From: CAYMZZ01 sp047600605
GTDB taxonomy: Bacteria > Bacteroidota > Bacteroidia > Chitinophagales > Chitinophagaceae
NCBI GenBank assembly: GCA_047600605.1
Contig: JASGKK010000002.1
Coordinates: forward strand, 186,001 to 250,000
Length of the DNA: 64,000 nt
Direction: 5' to 3'
Within the stretch, counting starts at the first letter, position 1, and each line of letters opens with the position of its first letter. The notes beneath the pieces are model-generated. The model saw nothing but the letters and a program-made list of their open reading frames with translations, did not search any database and was not told the origin of the DNA. The position numbers and the translations under genes are program-made. Shown piece by piece: positions 34,510-45,300 of the stretch.

Positions 34510-35523
34510 TTAGAACTTGGGACAGTTCAGCTTCTTCATATTAGGATCTGTATATTTCTTCACATAGATGAGTGATACTTCCACTCCGCCACGTGAATTG
34601 GACGCAGCTTTGAGTGCAGAGGTATTTACATCGTAGGAAGTTCCAAAATGCCATTCTCCGAATTCAAGACCTACATAGGGGATAAGGGCATCCTGAAAAC
34701 GGTACCAGCTGCCGATATAAAAATTGGTGGGATTGTCTTCATCATTATTTACGTTAAGACAAAAAGCACCACCCAGCATGGTATTGCGCGCTTTGGCCTG
34801 AATGCTGTGATTGGCGGCTACATGCAGCGAGTTGTAGGTACCGACAGGGATTTTGGCTCCGCCCTGGATGGTTACGCGTGAGTTGAGCAGGAAATCTCCT
34901 TTCTGAAAGGTTTCCTTGGGGCGGTTGATATGATACATGGAAGCACCCAGGTAAAAATTGTTGTAACCGTTGGTAGAACCATTATAGATGATGCCGGCAT
35001 TGAGGTCAAAATAATGAAGATTGACCTGCTGACTCGAAAAACTTTCGCGGGTCACCCCGGTAAAACCCATAGGAGTGAGCTGATCCTGGAAAGTGAGTTT
35101 TTCGGTATTAAGCCGTTTATTCATATAGGTGCCCTGAAAGCCGGCTCCCAACTGGTGATAACCGTTTTCATCAAGTGCTTTGTGGTAGGCTACAGATAAT
35201 CCAAGATAATTGCTGTTAAGAGCACCATTGCCGGCTTTGTCGCTATAGGCCATGATACCGATCCCGAACTGATCATATTCGGGAACGCGATTTTTCATGA
35301 TGCCCATGTCGAGCGAAGCGGTCATGGTGGTATAGGCATTATTGATAGAGGGCCATTGATTGCGGTAGTTGGCAGCAAAACGCATTACGCCATCAAACTT
35401 GCCCGTAAGTGCCGGATTGAGGGTAAGCGGAGAAGCGAAGAATTGTGAAAAATTAGGATCCTGAGCCTTTGCGGTGGTTGTCAGCAGGGCACAAACAGTC
35501 AGGATGGATAGTAATTTCTTCAT
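34510..35523 (-). CDS. PorP/SprF-family type IX secretion membrane protein
   Basis: A 337-residue outer-membrane protein with signal MKKLLSILTVCALLTTTAKAQ and the family opening DPNFSQFFASPLTLNPALTG. Members pair with surface adhesins such as SprB or with the core system (PorP). No SprB-like giant gene is next to it here, so its partner is unknown. Strand pattern and C-terminal VSLIYVKKY fit a barrel. It is a single gene. Confidence 0.88.
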   Translation of the reverse strand: MKKLLSILTVCALLTTTAKAQDPNFSQFFASPLTLNPALTGKFDGVMRFAANYRNQWPSINNAYTTMTASLDMGIMKNRVPEYDQFGIGIMAYSDKAGNGALNSNYLGLSVAYHKALDENGYHQLGAGFQGTYMNKRLNTEKLTFQDQLTPMGFTGVTRESFSSQQVNLHYFDLNAGIIYNGSTNGYNNFYLGASMYHINRPKETFQKGDFLLNSRVTIQGGAKIPVGTYNSLHVAANHSIQAKARNTMLGGAFCLNVNNDEDNPTNFYIGSWYRFQDALIPYVGLEFGEWHFGTSYDVNTSALKAASNSRGGVEVSLIYVKKYTDPNMKKLNCPKF

Positions 35524-35749
35524 TTCAGCAATTAAGTTTTTTCACTGGTCAGCCACCGGTCGGGATTGACATGCAGACTTCCTATAAACGTTGCAGCCTG
35601 CGGCAAATTGTTCATCAGAAAAACCGGCCGGTATGTCCGGATACGAAAAGGGAAAATACAACAAAATAAAGACCCGCAAAAATGTTGACCCGCTGCTTGC
35701 AACTTTCTTAAAAAACGGGTAAAACCGGCGGTATTTGACAGATGACGGC

Positions 35750-36400
35750 TTACATCTGCACCTTGGTGCCAAAAGCCAGGTCACCGGCATCGCCCAGGCC
35801 CGGAACGATATACCCTTTGGCGGTAAGTTCATCATCAATATCGCCGCACCATATGGTAACAGAGGGCTCTTCTCTTTTCACATATTCAATGCCAACCGTG
35901 CAGGCGATAGCAGCCACAATATGAATTTCTTTCGGATTTCCTTCTTCTTTCAGAAAATGGATGGTTTTTACGAGGGAAGATCCCGTAGCGAGCATAGGAT
36001 CACTCACAATAATGGTTCGGTTTTCGAGCTCGGGGCATGAAATATAATCGAGGCTGATCTCAAAACTGCCGTCCTTATTGTGTTTCCGATAGGCTGAGAT
36101 AAAAGCATTATCCGCTTTGTCAAAATAGTTGAGCATGCCCTGGTGCAGGGGGAGTCCTGCTCTCAGGATAGTAGCCAGCACAGGCTGACTTTCCAGCACT
36201 TTGGAATTGGCAATACCCAACGGGGTCTGCACTTCTTTTTCTACAAAAGGCAGCACTTTGCTGATTTCGTAAGCAGCGATCTCACCGATACGCTCCAGGT
36301 TGCGGCGAAACCGCATACGGTCATTCTGTACGTCTACATCCCGCAATTCGCTGACCCAGTTGCTGATCAGGCTGTGTTGTTCACTCAGATTAATAACCAT
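35750..36400 (-). CDS. upp: Uracil phosphoribosyltransferase
   Basis: 216 residues, converting uracil and PRPP to UMP in pyrimidine salvage. The PRPP loop is IVSDPMLATGSSL, and the C-terminal uracil-binding region GDAGDLAFGTKVQM is complete. It is an isolated gene diverging from anmK, whose -7 box TAATTTTG lies at 36495-36502. Confidence 0.93.
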   Translation of the reverse strand: MVINLSEQHSLISNWVSELRDVDVQNDRMRFRRNLERIGEIAAYEISKVLPFVEKEVQTPLGIANSKVLESQPVLATILRAGLPLHQGMLNYFDKADNAFISAYRKHNKDGSFEISLDYISCPELENRTIIVSDPMLATGSSLVKTIHFLKEEGNPKEIHIVAAIACTVGIEYVKREEPSVTIWCGDIDDELTAKGYIVPGLGDAGDLAFGTKVQM

Positions 36401-36527
36401 AATGCCGCTGTTTTGGTAGGTAGAAAAGTTTGAAAATCTGTTGTTTAAAGACCATTGTTCCGGTTATGGTCCTATCAGTACCAACTGAAACAACTAATTT
36501 TGGCAAATCTAAACCAAAATCAGTTTC

Positions 36528-37616
36528 ATGCTGTACCGTGCAATTGGATTAATGAGTGGAAGCTCGCTGGATGGGCTTGATATTGCCTTTGCTGAATTTC
36601 ACGAAAGTGGGGGAAAATGGACCTACGAAATCCAGGAAGCAGCCTGTTATCCATATCCGCAGGAATGGGTAAGCCGCCTGCGGGATGCTGTTAAGCTTTC
36701 TGCATTCGACTACCAGCTTCTGCATAGCGAGTATGGCCATTACCTGGGACATGCGGTGAACCGCTTTATAGAAGAACATGACCTGCATTTTAAAGTAGCC
36801 CTGATTTCTTCGCATGGGCACACGACCTTTCATGTACCTGCCCGGGGTATGACCGCTCAGTTGGGTGATGGGGCAGCACTGGCTGCTGAGACACAGTTGC
36901 CCGTGGTTACCGATCTGCGGGCAATGGATGTGGCGCTGGGCGGCCAGGGTGCACCTATTGTACCTGTAGGAGAGCGGCTGCTGCTGGGCAACTATGATTA
37001 TTTCCTCAACCTCGGCGGCATTGCCAATCTTTCTGCCAACCGCGATCCGTATATCGCATTCGACTGCTGTCCGGCCAACCGGGTACTGAACCTGTTAAGT
37101 CAGCTCACCGGACAGGAATATGATGCAGGAGGAGCGCTGGCAGCCACGGGTCATACAGATCAGCCACTGTTGCAAAAACTCAATGCCCTGCCTTTTTATC
37201 AGCAGCCCTGGCCTCGCTCGCTGGCCAATGACTTTGGAACCGATATTGTTTTTCCGCTTGTCTGCGAAGCAAAACTTTCAGTAGCAGATTCATTGCGAAC
37301 CTATACAGAGCATATTGCCCTGCAAATCTGCCAGTCTGTAGCAGCTTTGCAAACCAGGGAATCGGCCACACAAAAACTGCTGGTGACAGGTGGCGGTGCA
37401 TTCAATACTTTCCTGATACAACGCATCAGTGCATTGCTGCAGCCGCTTGATGTGGAAGTAGTATTGCCAGACGCGCGATTGATAGAATACAAGGAAGCGC
37501 TGATCATGGCCCTCGCCGGTGTACTGCGCTGGCGCGAAGACAACAATGTATTTGCCTCCGTGACAGGAGCTGGGAGAGATAGTATTGGAGGAGCGTTGTG
37601 GATTGGGAAATCATGA
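36528..37616 (+). CDS. anmK: Anhydro-N-acetylmuramic acid kinase
   Basis: A cytosolic murein-recycling kinase, 362 residues, opening and phosphorylating anhydroMurNAc. It has GLMSGSSLDGLDIAF (ATP site), GHTTFHVP, DLRAMDVALGGQGAPIVP and LLVTGGGAFN. The promoter box TAATTTTG is 26 bp before the ATG. A family B repeat follows. Confidence 0.95.
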   Translation: MLYRAIGLMSGSSLDGLDIAFAEFHESGGKWTYEIQEAACYPYPQEWVSRLRDAVKLSAFDYQLLHSEYGHYLGHAVNRFIEEHDLHFKVALISSHGHTTFHVPARGMTAQLGDGAALAAETQLPVVTDLRAMDVALGGQGAPIVPVGERLLLGNYDYFLNLGGIANLSANRDPYIAFDCCPANRVLNLLSQLTGQEYDAGGALAATGHTDQPLLQKLNALPFYQQPWPRSLANDFGTDIVFPLVCEAKLSVADSLRTYTEHIALQICQSVAALQTRESATQKLLVTGGGAFNTFLIQRISALLQPLDVEVVLPDARLIEYKEALIMALAGVLRWREDNNVFASVTGAGRDSIGGALWIGKS

Positions 37617-37620
37617 GTCA

Positions 37621-37711
37621 GGTTTAAAAGTATAAAGGTATAAAAGTGAAAGACCGGATATTCTGGTTGACCTCACACCTTTATACCTTTAAACTTTTAT
37701 ACTTTTTAAAG
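37621..37711. repeat. Palindromic intergenic repeat, family B (copy 4)
   Basis: Left arm 37621-37651 (units TTTAAAAG, TATAAAGG, TATAAAAG) and an inverted right arm 37675-37711. The right arm overlaps the stop codon of the LytTR gene (37706-37708). It lies between two convergent genes. Confidence 0.75.
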
Positions 37712-38446
37712 TCCAAGCACCAGCTTCAATTTGGCATACCCCCCTCTGCTCACCGGTACTTTGGCGCCGGTGCGGAGAATAGCAACATGATTATCTTTTT
37801 CATACGGGTCAATACGCGTGATCTGCTGCACATTGACAATATAAGACCGGTGTGAACGCACAAACTGCTGCGTATCCAGCACCTGTTCAAAATAAGACAT
37901 GGTCTTATTCTTCAGAAAGTATCCTTCCTGGGTATGAATTTTCACATAATCATCTGCTGCTTCGAGATAAAATACATCATGGGCAGGAATGATCTTGATC
38001 TTGCTGCCATTCTTCACGACAATGCGATTGTTTTGCGTGGGTGACTGTGCAGCAGTAGCCAGCAGTTCTTTAGTAACTGCTTCCGGTGCAGGCGCTTTAT
38101 TGTCGAGCCATTTAGCCAGTGCCCTGTCAAAACGCTCCTGGTTAAAAGGCTTGAGCAGATAGTCGACCGCATGTGCTTCAAAGGCACGGATCGCATATTC
38201 ATCAAAGGCCGTGGTGAAGATAACTGATGGCGGTTGCTCTATGAGCTCCAGCATTTCAAAGCCATTGATCTTGGGCATCTGGATATCCAGAAATATCAGA
38301 TCAGGATGAAATTGCTGAATCGCTTTTACACCTTCAAATCCATCGCCGCATTCTGCCACCAGCTCCAGTTGCGGATGCTGCTGCAGATATTCTTTTACGA
38401 TGCTGCGGGCCAGCGGTTCATCGTCTATAATAATTACTTTACTCAT
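37706..38446 (-). CDS. LytTR-family response regulator
   Basis: 246 residues: receiver domain with phospho-acceptor Asp54 (FLDIQMPKING) and a C-terminal LytTR DNA-binding domain (IKIIPAHDVFYLEAADDYVKIHT, FVRSHRSYIVN). The partner kinase is 37 bp upstream on the same strand. The target genes are unknown; the operon includes a LiaF-like protein, which points to an envelope signal (inference). Confidence 0.92.
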   Translation of the reverse strand: MSKVIIIDDEPLARSIVKEYLQQHPQLELVAECGDGFEGVKAIQQFHPDLIFLDIQMPKINGFEMLELIEQPPSVIFTTAFDEYAIRAFEAHAVDYLLKPFNQERFDRALAKWLDNKAPAPEAVTKELLATAAQSPTQNNRIVVKNGSKIKIIPAHDVFYLEAADDYVKIHTQEGYFLKNKTMSYFEQVLDTQQFVRSHRSYIVNVQQITRIDPYEKDNHVAILRTGAKVPVSRGGYAKLKLVLGL

Positions 38447-38483
38447 ATTGGTTCAGATAGCCGGTAAGCCGGCAGTTTTATAT

Positions 38484-39539
38484 TTATTTGTCGGGAGTGG
38501 CCGATGGCTGTGGCACTTTGACCCGGGTGATAAAAGTATGATCCACTGCTTCTGTCTGCAGCAGATCTGCACGCGCAAAAAGCAGGTAGAGTCTGCGTTG
38601 TACTGATTTAAGCCCAAAACCTGTGCCTTTCTGAGGCGAAGATGTTTCGGGATCAAATGGATTGCTTACTTCTACCAGCAGTTCCTGATCCACTACACGC
38701 GTATGAAGTCTGATCACTGTTTCGCCTACCGTATCATAAAGACCGAATTTGATGGCATTTTCTACAATAGGTTGTAATAGTAATGCCGGCAGCCGCAGGG
38801 TCAGTGTGGCAGGCTCAATATTGACTTCGGTCGACAATCGGTTGCCAAACCGCACTTTTTCGATTTCCAGGTATAGCTGCAGATATTGCAGTTCCTCTTC
38901 GAGCGTTACCCATTGTGTCTCTTCCTTGCGGATGGTACCACGTAAAAAATCAGACAATTGCTGTACCATTTTACGGGCTTCTGCCGGTCGTGAGCCAATC
39001 AGCGCATTGATCGAATTGAGGCTGTTAAATAAAAAATGGGGTTGAAGTTGCTGACGCAGTTTGAAGAGCTCCGCCTCGCGGGCCAGCTTTTCTGCATCGG
39101 TCTTGCGTTGTTCAGTAGCCTTTTGTTCCTGCCAGGTAAACCAGTTGATAGACATCATGGTCACAATGCCTACTACCAGTATGCCAATGCTGAAACGTAT
39201 GATAAGTGATTTGTTAAGAAATGAATTGTAGTCGTCGATACCGGTAATGCTGATGCTTAACAGCCATTTCACCACAAAAAGCCAGATAAGTGTAAGCGCC
39301 ACGCACATCATGAGTATATTCATAAACTGCTCCCGCCCCGGCAGATAATACCGGATCGTATTCATGATAAGCAGGCAGATTCCCAGCAGCAGCAGGTTGC
39401 TGATGACACTATCTACCACCGCCACGTGCAGGGTAAAGTCAAACCAGTAAAACAGCAGGGCATGATCCATCATCAGGACCAGCCAGGCGATACTGAATAT
39501 GACCAGGAAGCGGCGTGCTGAAAAGGGTGAAGCAGTCAT
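38484..39539 (-). CDS. LytS/YehU-type sensor histidine kinase
   Basis: 351 residues: about four membrane helices in the first 150, a short coiled coil, then the His_kinase family domain with QPHFLFNSLNSINALI and a HATPase domain (QPIVENAIKFGL, GTGFGLKSVQRRL). It lacks an extracellular sensor domain, so the membrane region or a partner protein must sense. It is encoded 7 bp after the DUF4288 gene and 37 bp before the regulator. Confidence 0.92.
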   Translation of the reverse strand: MTASPFSARRFLVIFSIAWLVLMMDHALLFYWFDFTLHVAVVDSVISNLLLLGICLLIMNTIRYYLPGREQFMNILMMCVALTLIWLFVVKWLLSISITGIDDYNSFLNKSLIIRFSIGILVVGIVTMMSINWFTWQEQKATEQRKTDAEKLAREAELFKLRQQLQPHFLFNSLNSINALIGSRPAEARKMVQQLSDFLRGTIRKEETQWVTLEEELQYLQLYLEIEKVRFGNRLSTEVNIEPATLTLRLPALLLQPIVENAIKFGLYDTVGETVIRLHTRVVDQELLVEVSNPFDPETSSPQKGTGFGLKSVQRRLYLLFARADLLQTEAVDHTFITRVKVPQPSATPDK

Positions 39540-39546
39540 GAATTTA

Positions 39547-39912
39547 TCAGGCCAGTTTCAGCAACTGGGGTGTTTGGGTATAAAAAAGATTTTTTGCCTT
39601 TTGATTAATGGAATAGATATAGGCATCGGCATTTTCTTTCTCTTCAATACGCGAGTAAAGTTCGGCACCATCAATCAGCTCGCTGAGCCGGTACAACTCA
39701 CTCACATTGATAAACTGCCACTGTACCAATTGGTCTTTGCGGTTGTAGAAAGTATCTTCTTCCCGTTTGCCCATCTCCTGAGCGCGCAGAAAGGCTTCTT
39801 CTTTGCTGCGACCCGATACGAGGCGCAGTTGCTCATCAAATTGTGGGGTGTGAAGCCCTTCGCCACACACAATCTGGAATACGATTTTTGCGAGATACCA
39901 ATTCATAGTCAT
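39547..39912 (-). CDS. DUF4288 protein
   Basis: 121 residues, soluble, matching the DUF4288 family (MNWYLAKIVFQIVCG and EEAFLRAQEMGKREE). Start ATG 39910-39912 or the second Met. It sits between the LiaF-like gene and the histidine kinase in the same direction. Function unknown. Confidence 0.75.
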   Translation of the reverse strand: MTMNWYLAKIVFQIVCGEGLHTPQFDEQLRLVSGRSKEEAFLRAQEMGKREEDTFYNRKDQLVQWQFINVSELYRLSELIDGAELYSRIEEKENADAYIYSINQKAKNLFYTQTPQLLKLA

Positions 39913-39990
39913 TCGTTTAGGTAGTTAACAAGCGGTTGATCACAGATTGGATAGTGGTGGTTGGGTGGTAGGAATGTATCTGAATTGTAT

Positions 39991-40815
39991 TTAGTAGCTC
40001 TTGATCTCCATGCCGCCAAAAATCATGGTGCCTTTCAGTACCAGCGTACGCGACGGAGACTCCTGCATGTGCATTATTTTCCGTTTGTCGTCAATGCCAC
40101 CAAAGATGGTAACGGCTTCCGATTTGATTGCCCAGTTGGAAGGCACGAGTAAAGTGGCTCCGCCAAAAATGGCAGTTACTTCGAGTACGGCAGGAGATGT
40201 CATATCTGCCTGGGTAAGATCTATTTCGCATCCGCCAAAAACATTTACGAGCTCTCCGCCCTTGAAATTTTTGGAAAGGATTACCTTTTTGGCACCGCTG
40301 AAAATGCAGGTACTGCTTACATAATCGTCGGAGGTGGGTTCAAATCCGCTATTGTGAATATTGAGCGGGTCGGCAGGAATATCTGTTGTATTTCCCGGAT
40401 TGCTGCTGTCGTTCTGAAAAGACTGATTGCGGATAAAACCGCGTCTTCCGCGTGGGCGTATCAGGAATAAAAGACCAATCGTAATGATGATGACCGGCCA
40501 GATATGGCGCCGCATATCGCCAAACAGGAAATAATCATTGACCAGGAAAGCTCCACCAATGATGATGGGAACAAACCAGCCGCCATCGCGGAAGCCCCGG
40601 CGAAGGCCAATAAACAGACCAATGCCGATCAGCAGCATCTGCCATGAAAACAACCAGCGGGGCATGGGTATGTCGAAACTTCTGGTCAGGGCCAGGCCGC
40701 CCACGATAAGCAGGAAAATACCAGTCCACACATGGCTGTTGTTGTCACCCTGACGGCCCCCGCTTTCCCAACGCTGCCTGCGCCGCTCACGCCTATATTC
40801 TCTGAAAGTACTCAT
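39991..40815 (-). CDS. LiaF-like transmembrane protein
   Basis: 274 residues: a basic N-terminus, four to five hydrophobic segments (about 28-120), a flexible linker, and a C-terminal beta-helical LiaF-like domain (CIFSGAKKVILSKNFKGGELVNVFGGCEIDL, then ATIFGGATLLVP, FGGMEIKSY). LiaF in Firmicutes inhibits the LiaS kinase in envelope stress. Here the same domain is encoded upstream of a LytS-type kinase, suggesting a convergent use. Confidence 0.8.
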   Translation of the reverse strand: MSTFREYRRERRRQRWESGGRQGDNNSHVWTGIFLLIVGGLALTRSFDIPMPRWLFSWQMLLIGIGLFIGLRRGFRDGGWFVPIIIGGAFLVNDYFLFGDMRRHIWPVIIITIGLLFLIRPRGRRGFIRNQSFQNDSSNPGNTTDIPADPLNIHNSGFEPTSDDYVSSTCIFSGAKKVILSKNFKGGELVNVFGGCEIDLTQADMTSPAVLEVTAIFGGATLLVPSNWAIKSEAVTIFGGIDDKRKIMHMQESPSRTLVLKGTMIFGGMEIKSY

Positions 40816-40843
40816 ATACTATATTTCTGATTTTTATGTAAAA

Positions 40844-41440
40844 CTATAGTGAGCCTTTGCTTTGAGCAAGCGCAGATGGGCCATTTTCGGGACTTTCTCG
40901 GTAAATGGCCGTATGTGGGCGGTGAATGACGGCCCTATTGCAGAGGGGCCGGACCAGGTTAATGCCTTCCAGTTCTTCCGTCATCCGGACCAGCTGCAAC
41001 TCCGCATCATAGTCTGCATGAAAGGCAAATGGGCGTCCAGCCACGATGTACTGATAAATGAACCAGTCTGTGGGAGGGGTTGGTACATTCAGTACCTGGT
41101 CCAGGGCAATCCATTCCAGTGTGCCTTCGTTGCAGGGCGGTGGCGGCATATCATCAATAGAAGCCACATATACAAACCCCGTCCAGTTATAATCAGTAGG
41201 CGAAGTCTCTACGAGTACACCGGCATAACGCATCTGCTCTACCCGGATGCCGGTTTCTTCCCAGGTTTCGCGCAGAGCTGCATCCAGTGGACTCTCATGA
41301 GGGTCCAGTTTACCACCTACCGGCGTATACTTATCGCGGTTAGGCTCTTTCAGCCGGCGCAACAACAAAAAACGGTCAGCGTGCCGCAGTACACAGAGTA
41401 CAGCAGTACGTTTTAATCCGGGTGCCACTTTATTATTCAT
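40844..41440 (-). CDS. Nudix hydrolase (MutT-like)
   Basis: 198 residues with a complete Nudix box GGKLDPHESPLDAALRETWEETGI. The N-terminal strand RTAVLCVLRHADRFLLLRR resembles the 8-oxo-dGTPase type. The C-terminal 60 residues are low in known motifs. It lies 29 bp after the HAD gene on the same strand, so both may be co-expressed. Confidence 0.88.
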   Translation of the reverse strand: MNNKVAPGLKRTAVLCVLRHADRFLLLRRLKEPNRDKYTPVGGKLDPHESPLDAALRETWEETGIRVEQMRYAGVLVETSPTDYNWTGFVYVASIDDMPPPPCNEGTLEWIALDQVLNVPTPPTDWFIYQYIVAGRPFAFHADYDAELQLVRMTEELEGINLVRPLCNRAVIHRPHTAIYRESPENGPSALAQSKGSL

Positions 41441-41469
41441 GGGTTGTGTGGTTAAAGCCCGCAGGGCAT

Positions 41470-42153
41470 TTACAGAAAGGCAAGCACTTCGCTCATCTGG
41501 GTTATTTCACGGAAACGCTCATGCTCAATCCGGTGTTCTACCTTTTCATGTGCCCAGGTGGTATGATAAGGTATATGAACAGCATGACCGCCAATGGCCA
41601 GCACCGGCAGTACGTCTGATTTGAGTGAATTGCCCAGCATCAGAAACTCATCGGGAGCAATATCCAGGTGTTTGATCAATGCCTGATAATCGCTCTCCAT
41701 TTTTTCAGACATGATCTCAATATGATGAAAGTAATGGGAAATACCCGACTTGCGCAGCTTGCGTTCCTGGTCCAGCAGGTCTCCTTTTGTGGCAACTACG
41801 AGCCGGTATTTCCCCTGCAATTGTTTTAATACACTTTCCACACCATCCAGCAACTCAATAGGCTTGTCAAGCAGGTCCTTTCCGTACTGAATAGCTTTTT
41901 CGATTACTTCCATGCTCACCGTATTGCGCGACACGCGCAGGGCCGTTTCAATCATTGACAGCATAAAGCCTTTTACGCCATAACCGTATAGCGCCAGGTT
42001 CTGGATTTCTGTTTTAAACAATTCCTGTGCAGCGGTGTGGTGTGGCACATAATCTTCCAGCAGGGCGCAAAACTTTTTTTCCGTTTCCTGGAAATAAGGT
42101 TCATTTACCCACAATGTATCATCAGCATCAAATGCAATTACTTTAATAGCCAT
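41470..42153 (-). CDS. HAD-superfamily hydrolase
   Basis: 227 residues with the nucleophile motif FDADDTLW (Asp10, Asp12), a helical cap, VVATKGDLL (motif II) and LMLGNSLKSDV (motif IV). The cap type suggests a phosphatase of small metabolites; the substrate is not determinable. The start ATG 42151-42153 is clear. Confidence 0.85.
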   Translation of the reverse strand: MAIKVIAFDADDTLWVNEPYFQETEKKFCALLEDYVPHHTAAQELFKTEIQNLALYGYGVKGFMLSMIETALRVSRNTVSMEVIEKAIQYGKDLLDKPIELLDGVESVLKQLQGKYRLVVATKGDLLDQERKLRKSGISHYFHHIEIMSEKMESDYQALIKHLDIAPDEFLMLGNSLKSDVLPVLAIGGHAVHIPYHTTWAHEKVEHRIEHERFREITQMSEVLAFL

Positions 42154-42328
42154 AATCTTATATAAAAGAAGTGCAAGCTATTCATTTTGTACTTTTCTGC
42201 AACTGATTTTCGTCGGGTCCGGAATGAACAGGTTATTTCTACAGTTTATCTGGCCATCAAACCGCTCAACCCGGCTTCCGTCGTAATCCCATTGTTTTCT
42301 TTACCTTCCTGCCCCCAAAATCAATCAC

Positions 42329-45300
42329 ATGAAATTTTTCCGATCATTCATGACCGTATCGGCCAGCCTTTGCATATTGATGGCTTCGGGTCAGGATAAA
42401 AAAGACAGTAAAAAGTGGGATGTCAGCAATCCCGGTGGTCCTTATCAGGATGTAAGCTTCAGCACCTCCGAAGGTACCTGGATGAATGTGGATATATCAC
42501 CTGACGGAAAAGAGATCGTATTCGATCTGCTGGGTGATATCTACACTATTCCTGCCACCGGTGGCCAGGCAGCCCTGCTGCGCGGCGGACATGCATTTGA
42601 AGTGCAACCCCGCTACAGTCCCGATGGAAAGAAGATCCTTTTTACATCCGATGCCGGCGGTGGTGATAATATCTGGGTCATGAATCGCGATGGTAGCGAG
42701 GCCCGCCAGGTAACCAAAGAAAATTTCCGTTTGCTCAATAATGCCTGCTGGACTCCCGATGGTCAGTATATTGTAGCCCGCAAACACTTTACCTCATCCC
42801 GTTCGCTGGGTGCAGGAGAAATGTGGCTGTATCACCTCACAGGTGGCAATGGCCTGCAGCTTACTGCCCGTAAGAATGATCAGCAGGATGTGAATGAACC
42901 AGTGGTGTCGCCGGATGGACGATATGTTTATTTCAGCGAGGATATGTATCCCGGCGGCTATTTTCAATACAATAAAGATCCCAATAACCAGATATTTGCT
43001 ATCCGTCGTTACGACCGGCAAAAAGGAACGCTGGAGAATATAACCGGTGGTCCTGGCGGCGCTGTACGTCCGCAGCTTTCGCACAACGGGAAATTTCTCT
43101 CCTTTATCAAACGTGTACGTACCAGCACCGTGCTGTATCTGCGCAACCTCGAAACAGCCGAAGAATGGCCCATCTACGATAAACTCTCCAAAGACCAGCA
43201 GGAAGCCTGGACTGTTTTCGGAAGCTATACCGGATATGCCTGGACACCCGACGACAAACAGATCATCATATGGAGTGATGGTAAAATATTGAAGATTGAT
43301 GTGGATGGCGTGAATAAGGCCACTGCTATTCCCTTTACCTGCCAGGTAAAACAGCGTGTATACGATGCAGTACGTTTTCAGCAGGACATCAATCAGCCTT
43401 CGGTTGCTGTGAAAATGATTCGTGAGGCGGTTACATCGCCCGACGGAAAATGGATGGTGTTTAATGCAGTAGGTTATCTCTGGAAAAAAGAATTACCATC
43501 GGGTCAGCCTCAACAGATCACGGCTGCTGCGCCTGTGGCTTATCGTAACGCCGGATTTGAAATGGAGCCTTCTTTTTCGCCCGATGGCAAATCACTTATC
43601 TATATTACCTGGAGCGACTCAGCCAGCGGTGCTATTTACAAAGTAAACCTGGCTGGCGCAGCCAAACCCGTGAAACTTACTGCTGCCAAAGGCATTTATC
43701 GTCAGCCGGCTTTTTCTCCCGATGGGAAACAGATCGTATTCCGTAAAGAAGGTGGCAGCGATGCGCTGGGTGAGGCCTATACGGCCCGTCCCGGTATTTA
43801 CATCATGGATGCAGAAGGACGCCAGGAAAACTTTGTACGTGCAGGTGGTGATGCGCCGGTATTCACTCCCCAGGGCGATCGGATCTATTTTCAGACAGGC
43901 AGCGGCCTCAGCAGTTGCCGCCCCGATGGCGAAGATGTACGTCAGCATCTGAAAAGCACTTATGGCAATCAGTTTACCGTTTCACCCGACGGCAACTGGA
44001 TCGCTTTCGTGGACCTGCACAAAGCATATGTAGCCGCCTTTCCGCAGACAGGCAAAACACTTGATATTGGCAGCGGCACCAGTGATTTTCCGGTTAAGCT
44101 CGTGTCGCGCGATGCCGGCTTTAATCTGCACTGGAGTGCCGATAGCCGCCAGTTGCATTATACACTGGGCAGTCAGTATTACACTATCAATCTCGATGAG
44201 CGTTTTGAATTTATTGCCAACAAGCCTGACTCACTCTTCAAGATTCCTGAAAAAGGTATTGAAGTTGGCCTGTCTGTGCCCGCCGATAAACCACAGGGTA
44301 GTATAGCTTTTGTGAATGCGCGTATCATTACCATGAAAGGTGATGAAGTGATTGAAAACGGTACCGTGCTGGTAGAAGGAAACCTGATCAAAGCTGTGGG
44401 GGCATCCTCATCTGTAAGCATACCTGCCGGAGCATTGAAAATCGATTGCCAGGGTAAAACCATCACACCCGGTTTTATAGATGCGCATGCGCATGGCAAC
44501 CATTTCCGCAGTGGCATTACTCCGCAAAAACACTGGGCCTACTATGCCAACCTGGCCTATGGCGTTACAACCATGCACGATCCTTCTGCCAATAGCGAGA
44601 TGGTGTTTGCGCAAAGTGAACTGATCAAAGCCGGCCGCATGACAGGACCGAGAGTATTCTCTACCGGTACTGTGTTGTATGGCGCAGATGGAAACTTTAA
44701 AGCAGTGGTCAATTCCATTGATGATGCGCGCAGCGCATTGCGGCGGACACAGGCGCTGGGAGCTTTTTCCGTAAAAAGTTATAACCAGCCGCGCCGCGAA
44801 CAAAGGCAGCAGATCATTCAGGCTGCCCGCGAGCTGAATATGGAAGTAGTGCCCGAAGGAGGCTCTTTCTTTTACCATAACCTGAGTATGATCCTTGATG
44901 GGCATACTACTGTTGAACACAATCTGCCGGTAGCCCCGCTCTTCAATGATGTGATTCAGTTATGGAAAAATGCCAAAACGGGATATACCCCCACATTGAT
45001 TGTAAGCTATGCATCGGTAAGTGGTGAGTACTACTGGTATCAGCATACCAATGTATGGGAAAAAGAACGGCTGCTGCGATTCACTCCCCGCTCGGTCATT
45101 GATACACGCAGCCGTCATCGTACCATGCTGCCCGAAGAAGAATATGTAAACGGACATATCCTGATCTCACAGAGCCTGAAAAAACTGATGGATGCGGGTG
45201 TGCTGGTGAATATGGGCGCGCATGGACAGATACAGGGTATTGGCGCACACTGGGAGATATGGATGATGCAGCAGGGTGGTATGAGCAACCTGCAGGCTTT

